Counted from the first letter of the stretch, positions 1-6,775 are shown. The stretch is 10,431 nucleotides of DNA from JAFGDH01 sp964447525 (GCA_964447525.1 CAYUSU010000042.1:1-10431); one strand, 5' to 3'. Program-made: numbers and translations. Notes: generated by a model not told the origin, from the letters alone.

Positions 1-779
1 TCCTATTCGGGATCATCCAAGGAATATTCGAATGGCTACCGATATCCAGCCAAGGGAATCTCGTTCTTCTGATGGTTTCGATGTTCGGATACTCGGTCGG
101 CGAAGCCATATCATATTCCATCTTTTTGCATACAGGAACCATGCTGGCGGCACTGGTGTATTTCAGGAAAGACATTCTTTCCATTCTCCGTTCTCTGCCC
201 GGTTACAGAGTAAACTACAAGGAAAACAACGGAATGATCAGTTTCCTTGTACTGGCAACCATAATAACGGGACTGGTAGGTTTTCCTATTTACATGTATC
301 TTAAAACAACGACGTTCGTGGGAGAAGTGTTCATCGGATTAGTGGGAATGGCACTGATATTCACCGGATTGATCCAAAAGACAGTAAAGGGTTCTGGAAA
401 GAATGGATTGAAGAATCTCAACCTAAAGGATTCCGTTCTTTTGGGGATTGCTCAGGGACTTTCCGTCATTCCCGGGATATCCAGATCAGGCATCACCGTA
501 TCGTCCCTTCTGTTTAGGAACTACGATTCTTCATCGGCCTTGAAGATATCGTTCCTGATGAGCATTCCAGCCATATTAATAGCGGAAATCGGGTTGGGGG
601 TTATGGGAGGAATTCCTTCATTGGGGATAGATAAAATAATAACAGGTCTCCTGTTTTCGTTCGTGTTCGGAATGCTGACCATTCATGTGCTGATCAAGAT
701 AGCGAAGAAATATGCGTTCTGGAAGTTCTGCATAATACTCGGCATCATCGCTTTGATTCCGCTTGTTTTCTACCTGTGA
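1..779 (+). CDS. uppP: Undecaprenyl-diphosphatase (UppP/BacA family), 5'-truncated
   Basis: Integral membrane phosphatase that dephosphorylates C55 (or archaeal polyprenyl) pyrophosphate to recycle the lipid carrier used for surface glycan assembly. The reading frame is open from the window edge (first full codon at nt 3) to TGA at 777-779, giving 258 visible residues. Since the family is about 265-270 aa, only a few N-terminal residues are missing. The first signature reads QGIFEWLPISSQGN (the (E/Q)xxxE motif followed by PxSSxG), and the second reads PGISRSGIT at nt 471-497. Several hydrophobic segments fit a polytopic protein. The position that is His in E. coli UppP (SSTGH) is Asn here (nt 57-59). 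The 3' end overlaps the convergent EamA gene by about 35 bp. The family assignment is firm. The native lipid substrate in this archaeon is inferred. Confidence 0.93.
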   Translation, partial: LFGIIQGIFEWLPISSQGNLVLLMVSMFGYSVGEAISYSIFLHTGTMLAALVYFRKDILSILRSLPGYRVNYKENNGMISFLVLATIITGLVGFPIYMYLKTTTFVGEVFIGLVGMALIFTGLIQKTVKGSGKNGLKNLNLKDSVLLGIAQGLSVIPGISRSGITVSSLLFRNYDSSSALKISFLMSIPAILIAEIGLGVMGGIPSLGIDKIITGLLFSFVFGMLTIHVLIKIAKKYAFWKFCIILGIIALIPLVFYL

Positions 780-1644
780 GTTTCTTCTTTCTGACCTCTT
801 TTTCAACCAGAATATTTGCTATTATGAGGAACACTCCTCCTACGAGAACATGGAAGGTTATGACCTCGGAAAGGATCAGCCACGCTAGGACAACCGCGGT
901 AACCGGTTCGGAGAGCAGGAGTATTATGGGTGCGTTGTGCGCGCGTATAGTCTTCAGGCCCATGGCATAAAACGTATACATAAGGAACGAGGCTATTACC
1001 AGCCCGGAAAGGAACACCATGGTCGGAAGTTCCGGGACGAGGGCGACGTTTTCGAACGGTATGAAAAATATACCTATTATCCCCCCGATGAAAAACACCC
1101 AGAAAACCACCTTCCAGTATTGTTCCCCGTGCCTCTCGAAGTACCTCGTGGTTACCATGAAGGTTGCGTAGAAAAGCCCGGAACAGAGCGCGAGAATGTT
1201 TCCGAGCATGTATCCTCCGGTGAGTTCGAAGCCGTATATTATCCATACCCCGATGATGGCTATGATTATCGCGGTTATTTCCCATTTTGATATCCTTTCC
1301 TTGAGGAAAAACCAGGAAAGCACGGCTGCGAACACCGGATAGAAATACAGCAGCATTACAACGTTGGAGACAGGGGCGAGGGTCATTGCCCTCACATAGG
1401 AATTTATGCTGAGTGTCCCGCCAAGAAATCCCGCGAATATGAACATTATCAGTTCTCTTCTGCTTATTTTGATTTTGCCCAGGTCACGGGTAAAAACAAT
1501 CACCAGAAGCATCAGCAAGGCAACCGAAAATACCCTGAAGAAGGACAAGAGAAATGGTGAAATATTTGTCCCTATAAGCTTCACCCAGATGCCGATAGTT
1601 CCCGCAAATATTCCGCCAAGAATGAGATAACTGGTTCCCCTCAT
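745..1644 (-). CDS. EamA/DMT-superfamily transporter (10-TM permease)
   Basis: Predicted plasma-membrane transporter of the drug/metabolite transporter superfamily. At 299 aa it has the usual length for a protein with two tandem EamA repeats of five membrane segments each. The sequence is almost continuously hydrophobic, with typical EamA features: an N-terminal segment rich in Gly/Ile/Trp, an N-x-Y-x-x-A-M motif (NSYVRAMTLAP) at the end of the first repeat region, and LLLSEPVTAVVLAWLILSE in the second repeat. It ends in a basic cytoplasmic tail (KEVRKKK...). The ATG at 1644 is supported by a TATA-like ATTTATA (1667-1673) centred 26 nt upstream, which predicts a leaderless transcript. The 3' end overlaps uppP tail to tail. 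Substrate is unknown; members export amino acids, metabolites or nucleotide sugars, and the sequence does not discriminate. Confidence 0.9.
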   Translation of the reverse strand: MRGTSYLILGGIFAGTIGIWVKLIGTNISPFLLSFFRVFSVALLMLLVIVFTRDLGKIKISRRELIMFIFAGFLGGTLSINSYVRAMTLAPVSNVVMLLYFYPVFAAVLSWFFLKERISKWEITAIIIAIIGVWIIYGFELTGGYMLGNILALCSGLFYATFMVTTRYFERHGEQYWKVVFWVFFIGGIIGIFFIPFENVALVPELPTMVFLSGLVIASFLMYTFYAMGLKTIRAHNAPIILLLSEPVTAVVLAWLILSEVITFHVLVGGVFLIIANILVEKEVRKKKLTGRKQAESKR

Positions 1645-1666
1645 ATTACTCTATTGGGATGTCCCG

Positions 1667-1673
1667 TATAAAT
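1667..1673 (-). promoter_or_regulatory. TATA-like box of the EamA gene
   Basis: ATTTATA on the minus strand is centred 26 nt upstream of the ATG at 1644. This is the standard archaeal TATA-to-start-site distance, so transcription probably begins at or next to the start codon. Confidence 0.6.
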
Positions 1674-1688
1674 CTGCCCCGGTTTCGC

Positions 1689-1696
1689 TTTTTAAG
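1689..1696 (+). promoter_or_regulatory. TATA-like box of the small zinc-ligand protein gene
   Basis: TTTTTAAG is centred about 25.5 nt upstream of the ATG at 1718, which fits a leaderless transcript. It lies only 15 bp from the TATA box of the divergent EamA gene, so the two core promoters share one 73-bp intergenic region. Confidence 0.55.
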
Positions 1697-1717
1697 TCTT
1701 CTTTCCAATCGGTTTTC

Positions 1718-1990
1718 ATGAACATTCTCGAAGTCCTGCCGGAATACGAGGTAAGAAGGATGAGATCCAGATGCAACCACGGGAACTGCGAGAAAAAGCC
1801 CAGCAAGAAACTCACTTTATTCGAATTTGACAGATTATCAGAACGGTCAAAGGATCTTATTTCTTTGTTTCTTTGCAGCGATCACTACGAAAAGACGATT
1901 GCAGACCTCCCGAACAAACTGAAACCGATCAAGCAGTTCGGAAAATCAATAAAGGGAAGGGTCGCTGACATCGGATTGGTGACTCATTAG
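1718..1990 (+). CDS. Small conserved-looking protein with candidate Cys/His metal ligands (function unknown)
   Basis: A 90-aa basic soluble protein that I do not recognise. It has no membrane segment or signal peptide. Possible metal ligands are C19, H21, C24, C53 and H56, giving the pattern C-x-H-x2-C-x28-C-x2-H. A CxxxxC-type knuckle plus a distant CxxH could form a single zinc site. The first knuckle sits in an Arg/Lys-rich stretch (EVRRMRSRCNHGNCEKK), which would suit nucleic-acid or ribosome contact, but that is inference. The ATG at 1718 has a TATA-like box at the leaderless spacing and codon usage resembles the flanking core genes, both of which argue for a real gene. It stands alone between the divergent EamA gene and tRNA-Phe. 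Confidence 0.72.
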   Translation: MNILEVLPEYEVRRMRSRCNHGNCEKKPSKKLTLFEFDRLSERSKDLISLFLCSDHYEKTIADLPNKLKPIKQFGKSIKGRVADIGLVTH

Positions 1991-2002
1991 CTCCCGGTAA
2001 TG

Positions 2003-2020
2003 TATTTAAATTATTAAAAA
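2003..2020 (+). promoter_or_regulatory. Possible promoter region of tRNA-Phe
   Basis: The spacer before the tRNA is very AT-rich and holds two TATA-like strings, TATTTAAAT (2003-2011) and TTATTAAAAA (2011-2020). Either would give a pre-tRNA with a 5' leader of about 15-27 nt for RNase P to remove. The exact element cannot be chosen by eye. Confidence 0.35.
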
Positions 2021-2059
2021 CAAATAGCAAAAATAATCTTATACCCTGTGACTATTATC

Positions 2060-2133
2060 GGGACGGTAGCTCAGTCCGGGAGAGCACATGGCTGAAGACC
2101 ATGGAGTCGTGGGTTCAAATCCCACTCGTCCCA
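2060..2133 (+). tRNA. tRNA-Phe (anticodon GAA)
   Basis: A 74-nt cloverleaf. The acceptor stem GGGACGG (2060-2066) pairs with TCGTCCC (2126-2132), with one G-T at the last pair. The D stem is GCTC (2069-2072) with GAGC (2082-2085). The anticodon stem is CATGG (2087-2091) with CCATG (2099-2103), and the 7-nt loop CTGAAGA gives anticodon GAA at 2094-2096, with T33 and G37. The variable loop is 5 nt. The T stem GTGGG pairs with CCCAC around TTCAAAT. The discriminator is A73 (2133). There is no intron, and CCA is not encoded because TATA follows. Position 26 is A, so this tRNA would not be a substrate for the Trm1 encoded at 5702-6775. Confidence 0.97.
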
Positions 2134-2138
2134 TATAC

Positions 2139-2146
2139 TTTTTAAT
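2139..2146 (+). promoter_or_regulatory. TATA-like box of the aminotransferase, abutting the tRNA
   Basis: TTTTTAAT starts 5 nt after the tRNA discriminator base and is centred about 26.5 nt upstream of the ATG at 2169. The T-run (2139-2143) could also act as the oligo-T stop for tRNA-Phe transcription. The position of this box argues for the start at 2169 rather than any in-frame codon inside the tRNA. Confidence 0.6.
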
Positions 2147-2168
2147 TCTTCCATCCAAATTTTTAGAT

Positions 2169-3308
2169 ATGTTATCAGAACGTGCGAAAAAATGCAGTCC
2201 TTCTCCGACCCTAGCGATATCCGCAAAAGCGAAGGCATTAGCGGCACAAGGGGAGAACGTCGTAGATTTTGGAGCCGGGCAGCCAGACTTCGACGCACCG
2301 GAACACGTCAAAAGAGCGGCGATAGATGCGATCAATCAAGGCTTCAACAAATACACCGCCGCTTCCGGGATGCCTGAACTGAAAAAAGTGATATGCGATA
2401 AATTTCGAAGAGACAACAAGATCGATTATAATCCTGATCAGGTTGTGGTTTCATGCGGAGCAAAGCACTCGATATACAATATAATGCAAGCGGTCATAGG
2501 TCCGGGGGACGAGGTTCTCATTCCGAAGCCATACTGGGTGACCTATCCGGAACAGGTGAAACTCGCCGGCGGGAAACCAGTTATACTGGAGACGGATAAT
2601 AATTTCAAGCTTACCAGTGAGTATGTAGAAGAGAAGATAACCAGCAATTCCAAGCTGATTCTGATCAATTCTCCCAACAATCCCACTGGAGCGGTGTATG
2701 ACAAAGAGGAACTGAAAAGTATCGCGAAATTGTGTCTGGAAAACAACATTCTAATGGTTTCCGACGAAGTGTATGAAAAGATATTATTCGATGCGGAACA
2801 TTTTTCTATCGCCTCCATGAGCGATGAAATTCGAAATATCACTATAACGGTCAATGCCATAAGCAAGACATACTGTGTCACCGGATGGAGACTGGGATAC
2901 ATGGCCGGACCGGTTGAAATAATGAAAGCCGTTTCCAATCTCCAGAGCCACATGACTTCCAACCCCACATCAGTCATACAAAAAGCTGCCATCGAAGCCA
3001 TATCCGGCCCGCAGGAGTTCCTCGTTCCGATGATAAAGGAGTTCAGAAACAGGCGAGATTTCATCCTGAAACGATTGGAAGAAACAGGGATGGAGTGCCC
3101 GAAACCCGAAGGGGCGTTCTACGTCTTTCCAAAGATTCCTTCAGATAATTCAAACAAATTCGCTGAAGAGCTTCTCGAAACCGAGCGAGTGGGAGTGGTG
3201 CCTGGTATGGGTTTCGGGGCGGAAGGACACATCCGAATGAGCTATGCCACATCGATGGAAAAGATCAAAGAAGGCATGGACAGGATAGAAAGATTCCTGA
3301 AGAAATAA
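2169..3308 (+). CDS. Class I aminotransferase, aspartate aminotransferase-like (subgroup Ib type)
   Basis: Cytosolic PLP enzyme of fold type I, 379 aa, the usual length for AspC/AAT-Ib proteins. Visible residues: Y62 in NKYTAASG, W123 in PKPYWVTYPEQ, N171 in the NNPTG loop, D199 and Y202 in SDEVYE (D199 contacts the pyridine nitrogen), K233 in AISKTYCVTGWRLGY as the Schiff-base lysine, R241 in GWRLGY, and R356 in HIRMSYA for the substrate alpha-carboxylate. It would transfer amino groups between aspartate or other amino acids and 2-oxoglutarate. Exact specificity among aspartate, aromatic and related substrates is not decided. The frame is open back into tRNA-Phe (an ATG at 2088), but the ATG at 2169 is chosen: it matches the family N-terminus (MLSERAKKCSPSPTLAI) and has a TATA box at leaderless distance. 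Confidence 0.93.
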   Translation: MLSERAKKCSPSPTLAISAKAKALAAQGENVVDFGAGQPDFDAPEHVKRAAIDAINQGFNKYTAASGMPELKKVICDKFRRDNKIDYNPDQVVVSCGAKHSIYNIMQAVIGPGDEVLIPKPYWVTYPEQVKLAGGKPVILETDNNFKLTSEYVEEKITSNSKLILINSPNNPTGAVYDKEELKSIAKLCLENNILMVSDEVYEKILFDAEHFSIASMSDEIRNITITVNAISKTYCVTGWRLGYMAGPVEIMKAVSNLQSHMTSNPTSVIQKAAIEAISGPQEFLVPMIKEFRNRRDFILKRLEETGMECPKPEGAFYVFPKIPSDNSNKFAEELLETERVGVVPGMGFGAEGHIRMSYATSMEKIKEGMDRIERFLKK

Positions 3309-3340
3309 TTCTATCTATTATTTATCAAATTTACGATGGA

Positions 3341-3352
3341 GGCACCAACACT
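3341..3352. repeat. Left arm of 12-bp inverted repeat flanking the GNAT gene
   Basis: GGCACCAACACT is the reverse complement, with one mismatch, of AGTGTTGGTACC at 3830-3841. The arm ends where the TATA-like box of the GNAT gene begins. Confidence 0.55.
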
Positions 3353-3360
3353 TTTAATAT
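3352..3360 (+). promoter_or_regulatory. TATA-like box of the GNAT gene
   Basis: TTTTAATAT is centred 26 nt upstream of the ATG at 3382, predicting a leaderless mRNA. It directly adjoins the left inverted-repeat arm, so the repeat would lie at the BRE (TFB-binding) position. Confidence 0.5.
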
Positions 3361-3381
3361 ATTAAAATTTCTGTTAATTAT

Positions 3382-3831
3382 ATGATTGTCAAAATTATGG
3401 ATCATAAATTCAAAATTAGAAATTGTGAAAATGAAGATTATAGATTCGTATACAATTTATTGAAAAGAAACATGTATGCTCTCTTTGTAAAACATTGGGG
3501 CGGATGGAATCCAAAAGTATTCAGAGATAATTTCAATGAAAAAAATATTAAAATTATTGAATATAAAACAAAAAGAGTTGCGTTCTGTGATTTTGAATTC
3601 AAGGAGAATTTTTCTTATGTTAACAATGTTCAGATTTCTACATCAATGCAAGGGAAAGGATTAGGAACTTTTTTAATCAATTTAATTGAAAAGGAAACGA
3701 AAAAAAATAAGTTAAGAAAAATTCGATTGAAAGTTTTCAAAGACAATCTTGCTAGAAAACTTTATCTTAAACTTGGTTATAAGCAAATTAAGGATGAAGG
3801 TTCAACTGTAATTCTTGAGAAAAAATTATAG
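3382..3831 (+). CDS. GNAT-family N-acetyltransferase, AT-rich and probably acquired
   Basis: A 149-aa protein of typical single-domain GNAT length that transfers an acetyl group from acetyl-CoA to an unknown amine. Motif A is present: strand VNNVQIS followed by the pyrophosphate-binding loop QGKGLGTFL (Q90, G91, G93, G95). Motif B reads NLARKLYLKLGYK (N122, A124, Y128, G132, Y133), matching the usual N-xxA-xxLY-xxxGF pattern. An aromatic stretch, HWGGWN (38-43), sits in the usual acceptor region. The gene is visibly AT-richer than its neighbours and Lys/Asn/Ile-heavy, and it is bracketed by a 12-bp imperfect inverted repeat, so horizontal acquisition is likely. M1 is favoured by the TATA spacing; M6 is an alternative start. 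It ends 17 bp from the stop of the convergent PEPCK-like gene. Possible roles (protein, antibiotic or small-molecule acetylation) cannot be separated. Confidence 0.88.
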   Translation: MIVKIMDHKFKIRNCENEDYRFVYNLLKRNMYALFVKHWGGWNPKVFRDNFNEKNIKIIEYKTKRVAFCDFEFKENFSYVNNVQISTSMQGKGLGTFLINLIEKETKKNKLRKIRLKVFKDNLARKLYLKLGYKQIKDEGSTVILEKKL

Positions 3832-3841
3832 TGTTGGTACC
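3830..3841. repeat. Right arm of 12-bp inverted repeat flanking the GNAT gene
   Basis: AGTGTTGGTACC overlaps the last two bases of the GNAT stop codon (TAG, 3829-3831) and matches the inverted left arm (3341-3352) at 11 of 12 positions. It occupies most of the gap to the PEPCK-like gene's stop codon. Confidence 0.55.
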
Positions 3842-3848
3842 GAGTAAT

Positions 3849-5609
3849 CTACATTTTTGTTATCGCATCGAAAAGCTCTTTTGCCGAAGCCCTGGGTCCG
3901 GCAGTCTCGAAACCGGGTATTCCCAGTCTCGTTCTCACCTGACCAACGAACACATTGTTTTCATATATCTTTTTGAAATATTTCTGTGCGAGTTTCTCAG
4001 CTATCTCCTTGTACTGGAGGGGTCCGAATGGATTCGCATAGTAGGAATCTGTGATCCCCTTTTCACCGGTCGTCCCTTTCGCCATCCGTTCGCTTTTCCT
4101 AAATATCTCGATTGCCTTTTCAATATCATCGAACTTTTCAAGAATCGTATGATCATCATCTATCGCTTCGTAATTATTCGCGTACAAAAGGAAGTCAATC
4201 TCGTAACCTTTCGAAACTTCCTCCTGCGTAGTTATGGGGATGACCGCCCGCGCGTTTATCTTTTGCGGACTATGTATGATCGTTCTGTCCATGTTACCTA
4301 AAGCGAAACCCGGCTGGAGGTCGTCCAGACGGACGAAAGCACCGGTCTCAGTCCCGTAGGCTCTTACCTTACCGTCCTTGCCAATTTCGAGGGATCCCAT
4401 ATCGTCGAAAATAACAGTCATGTTTCTTATGTATTCTTCCCCGAGAACACGGATCGCTTCCAGCGTCTCAGACTTTCCTGCACCGGTGTCTCCCCAGAGC
4501 AAAACGTTGGCCGAATTTCCGTTCTTCATCTCTATCTTCACCATCGCACCATGCACCGGGAATCTTCCCCTTTTTATGGAAACGGTATTATGGAGCGTAA
4601 GCATCATCTTCTTCAGGTATCCGAAATATCCGAATTCGTCTCCTCTTGGAACGGCTGCTACCAGAATACCGGTTTTTTCGTCATCATAAAACACCGTCGG
4701 AGGATCTCCGTATTTTTTCAGAAGTTCAGGAGGGGCTCCGTAAGCGTATATGGCATCCGGTTTTTTCTTTAAATCATCCCCTTCGGCAAGATCGAAAAGA
4801 TTGGCCAGGGATGTTCCTATCCCTATGAAACTCCTGTGGAAAAACACTAGTATGACCGTATCAAACACCTTGGCAGGATAGCAAATCCATTCCCTTTCAT
4901 CGAACTTCAATCCTTCCAATGGGTTGGAATCGACCTTCTGGATGAATCCGACTCTTTTGTTCATCGGGGGATCCAGTATCAGAGGAGGAGACATGTAAAC
5001 CTGCCTGATCAGTGGAATGTTCTTCATCTGCTCGTACTTGGAAGGGCATGACCAATCCCTTTTACTCACTATCATTCCGAGCTGGCAGCCGGCAGCCACC
5101 TGCCGGTATATTCTGGGATGATCACCTGTAATGTTTTCCCGTATGTCCCTGTAAACCATCCTGGTGAGGTGGCCCAGCCTCTCAACGGTGTCGTTGAATG
5201 TCCTGAATGGTTTCTGATCGAGAGGGACGCTGTCGCTATTCTCTGAATAACATACGAAGAACCTCTCGTAACTTCTCCAGAAATTATAAAGATGTTCTAT
5301 GAACTGATCGATAAGATAGATGTCGTGGAAGAACGGCTTCGCCCAGTGCTCTTCCTTCATCACGTCTTCCTTCGTTTTTATCGCGAGTTTCTGCATCAGA
5401 TCAAGCATTTTTTCATACTGATCATTTTCGGAAAGACCTGGCGGGAACACTCCGAAAAGCGCTGAACCAGTGTTTCTCAGGTGATCCACGTATTTCCTCA
5501 GAACCTCTTTGAAAAGTGACGTGTCAAGTAGTTCCGCGCCGGACTGGGGTATCTTCCCGTGACTGAACACGATTGCCTGTTTTCCATGAAATGCGAAATT
5601 TTTCTTCAT
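3849..5609 (-). CDS. Divergent ATP-PEP carboxykinase-like P-loop protein
   Basis: A 586-aa soluble protein whose C-terminal two thirds align motif by motif with ATP-dependent PEP carboxykinase as I recall the E. coli enzyme (PckA). Y328 and K333/K334 in YFGYLKKMM correspond to YGGEMKKGM (Y207, K212, K213). H353 in VHGAMV corresponds to MHCSANV (H232). The Walker A GDTGAGKSE (373-381) corresponds to GLSGTGKTT, D402/D403 to D268/D269, E421 in ETGAF to E297 in FEGGC, and R454 in NARAVIPI to R333 in NTRVSYPI. GEKGITDSYYANPFG (516-530) resembles the PEPCK lid/C-terminal region. The P-loop ends GKSE, as in HPr kinase, a distant relative of the PEPCK fold. The oxaloacetate-binding GRSPKDK motif is not seen in the unfamiliar N-terminal ~280 residues. 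ATP and metal binding is well supported; the reaction (gluconeogenic PEPCK or another phosphotransfer) is open. Confidence 0.8.
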   Translation of the reverse strand: MKKNFAFHGKQAIVFSHGKIPQSGAELLDTSLFKEVLRKYVDHLRNTGSALFGVFPPGLSENDQYEKMLDLMQKLAIKTKEDVMKEEHWAKPFFHDIYLIDQFIEHLYNFWRSYERFFVCYSENSDSVPLDQKPFRTFNDTVERLGHLTRMVYRDIRENITGDHPRIYRQVAAGCQLGMIVSKRDWSCPSKYEQMKNIPLIRQVYMSPPLILDPPMNKRVGFIQKVDSNPLEGLKFDEREWICYPAKVFDTVILVFFHRSFIGIGTSLANLFDLAEGDDLKKKPDAIYAYGAPPELLKKYGDPPTVFYDDEKTGILVAAVPRGDEFGYFGYLKKMMLTLHNTVSIKRGRFPVHGAMVKIEMKNGNSANVLLWGDTGAGKSETLEAIRVLGEEYIRNMTVIFDDMGSLEIGKDGKVRAYGTETGAFVRLDDLQPGFALGNMDRTIIHSPQKINARAVIPITTQEEVSKGYEIDFLLYANNYEAIDDDHTILEKFDDIEKAIEIFRKSERMAKGTTGEKGITDSYYANPFGPLQYKEIAEKLAQKYFKKIYENNVFVGQVRTRLGIPGFETAGPRASAKELFDAITKM

Positions 5610-5649
5610 AACCAGTCACACCAATGTAAGGTATTGCAGTGGAAGCATT

Positions 5650-5661
5650 AAATATATATTT
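5650..5661. promoter_or_regulatory. Palindromic TATA-like element between the PEPCK-like gene and trm1
   Basis: AAATATATATTT is a perfect palindrome midway between the divergent starts at 5609 and 5702. On the minus strand it would place the PEPCK-like start site near 5629, giving a leader of about 20 nt. It could also serve trm1 with a similar leader, although trm1 has a closer box. Confidence 0.45.
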
Positions 5662-5672
5662 CCGGTGAAAAT

Positions 5673-5680
5673 CTTAAAAA
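5673..5680 (+). promoter_or_regulatory. TATA-like box of trm1
   Basis: CTTAAAAA is centred about 25 nt upstream of the ATG at 5702, the leaderless spacing seen for other genes in this window. Confidence 0.5.
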
Positions 5681-5701
5681 CCAGCAAGTGATTCTGTTAT
5701 T

Positions 5702-6775
5702 ATGAAAAAGGTCACCGAAGGTAAAATAGAGTTCTTCGTTCCGGAAGAGTCCCTGACAAAGAAGTCCAACGTGTTCTACAACACCGCAATGGAATACCAG
5801 AGAGACGTAACCATCGCTTGTCTGAAGGTTTCGAAGCCATCCGAAGTTCTTCTTCCGCTCGCCGCATCCGGTGTCAGGGGCGTGAGGATAGCGAAGGAAG
5901 TAGGATGTGACAAAATCATGTTCAATGACGCGAATCCCAGCGCGTGCAGGCTCATGGAAAGAAACCTTAAACTGAACAAAGTCCCGAAGAAGTATTATGA
6001 AATAAGGAACGAGGACGCAAGGAAGATGATGCTTGAAAAAAGGTATGATTACGTGGATATCGACCCGTTCGGGTCACCGATAGAATTCATTCGAAACATC
6101 GGTTCATGCGTGAAAAATGGATCATTGCTTGGAGTCACGGCAACCGATTCCGGGGCTCTGGCCGGAAAGTTCGCAAAAGCCTGCTTCCGCAGGTACGGCG
6201 TAAAGGTGCTAACAAACGATTTCCCGAAGGAAATTGGTGTCAGGGTACTGATCACTTCCGTGATGCAGCATTTGTCAGCGATTGACATGGCCTTTCAACC
6301 ATTGTATTCTCATGGTAATCATTACTTCAGGGTTATCGGAAGGGTGGAAAGAGGCGCCACGAATACGGATGACAACCTGAATAAAATACGGATGGTTTCA
6401 TACTGCCAGAAATGTCTGAAAAGGGAAATAGGTATCCGTGAAAAATGCGAATGCGGAAAACGGTATTCACACATAGGACCGATATGGACCGGCCCGACCA
6501 AGGACACCGGATTCGTGAATGCAATGCTGAAAGAATTCTTCAATTCCGGGTTCAGGAATCCGAAGGAACTCCAAACAACCATAGAAGAGATCGACGTTCC
6601 GTTCTATTATGATCTGCATTCAATCTGCAAGAAACTCAGGAAGAGCCCTCCCAAAATGGAAATGCTTTTCGAGAAGCTGAAAAAAAAAGGATACAAAGTC
6701 TCCAGAACCCGCTTTTGCATGAATGGATTCAGGACTGACGCCGAAATAAAAACCATAAAGAAAATAATAAAATGA
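5702..6775 (+). CDS. trm1: tRNA (guanine26-N2)-dimethyltransferase Trm1
   Basis: SAM-dependent enzyme that makes m2,2G at position 26 of tRNAs. At 357 aa it has the length of archaeal Trm1. The N-terminal signature is FYNTAMEYQRDV (25-36). The SAM site follows: ASGVRGVR (55-62), FNDAN with D76, and the catalytic-type DPFGSP at 121-126. The family-typical TATDSGALAG is at 146-155. The C-terminal domain carries four cysteines (C235, C238, C249, C251), probably a zinc site. The ATG at 5702 is supported by the nearby TATA box and a normal N-terminus (KITEGK-like start). It is divergent from the PEPCK-like gene and convergent with TFB, 55 bp between stops, so it is probably monocistronic. The sequence looks complete. 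Confidence 0.95.
   Translation: MKKVTEGKIEFFVPEESLTKKSNVFYNTAMEYQRDVTIACLKVSKPSEVLLPLAASGVRGVRIAKEVGCDKIMFNDANPSACRLMERNLKLNKVPKKYYEIRNEDARKMMLEKRYDYVDIDPFGSPIEFIRNIGSCVKNGSLLGVTATDSGALAGKFAKACFRRYGVKVLTNDFPKEIGVRVLITSVMQHLSAIDMAFQPLYSHGNHYFRVIGRVERGATNTDDNLNKIRMVSYCQKCLKREIGIREKCECGKRYSHIGPIWTGPTKDTGFVNAMLKEFFNSGFRNPKELQTTIEEIDVPFYYDLHSICKKLRKSPPKMEMLFEKLKKKGYKVSRTRFCMNGFRTDAEIKTIKKIIK

Noticed and set aside
32..304. Plus-strand open frame within the uppP region
   Set aside because: It is out of frame with the strongly supported UppP reading frame and its product is low-complexity and unfamiliar.
803..1290. Long open frames opposite or out of frame with the EamA gene
   Set aside because: They are rich in Arg/His/Pro with no fold-like pattern, while the EamA frame has clear membrane segments. 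They are coding shadows.
2087..2103. Possible tRNA intron in the anticodon region
   Set aside because: The stem and 7-nt loop are already complete and canonical, leaving no inserted sequence.
2088..2168. Upstream in-frame ATG extending the aminotransferase by 27 codons
   Set aside because: It starts inside the tRNA-Phe anticodon stem, the added residues do not resemble the family, and the promoter box lies downstream of it.
3831..4301. Open frame of 156 codons on the plus strand over the PEPCK-like 3' end
   Set aside because: It is antisense to a motif-rich coding frame and has no recognisable domain or promoter of its own.
2060..6775. Functional link between tRNA-Phe and trm1
   Set aside because: Position 26 of this tRNA is A, so it lacks the G26 that Trm1 methylates. 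The co-location is not evidence of a link.
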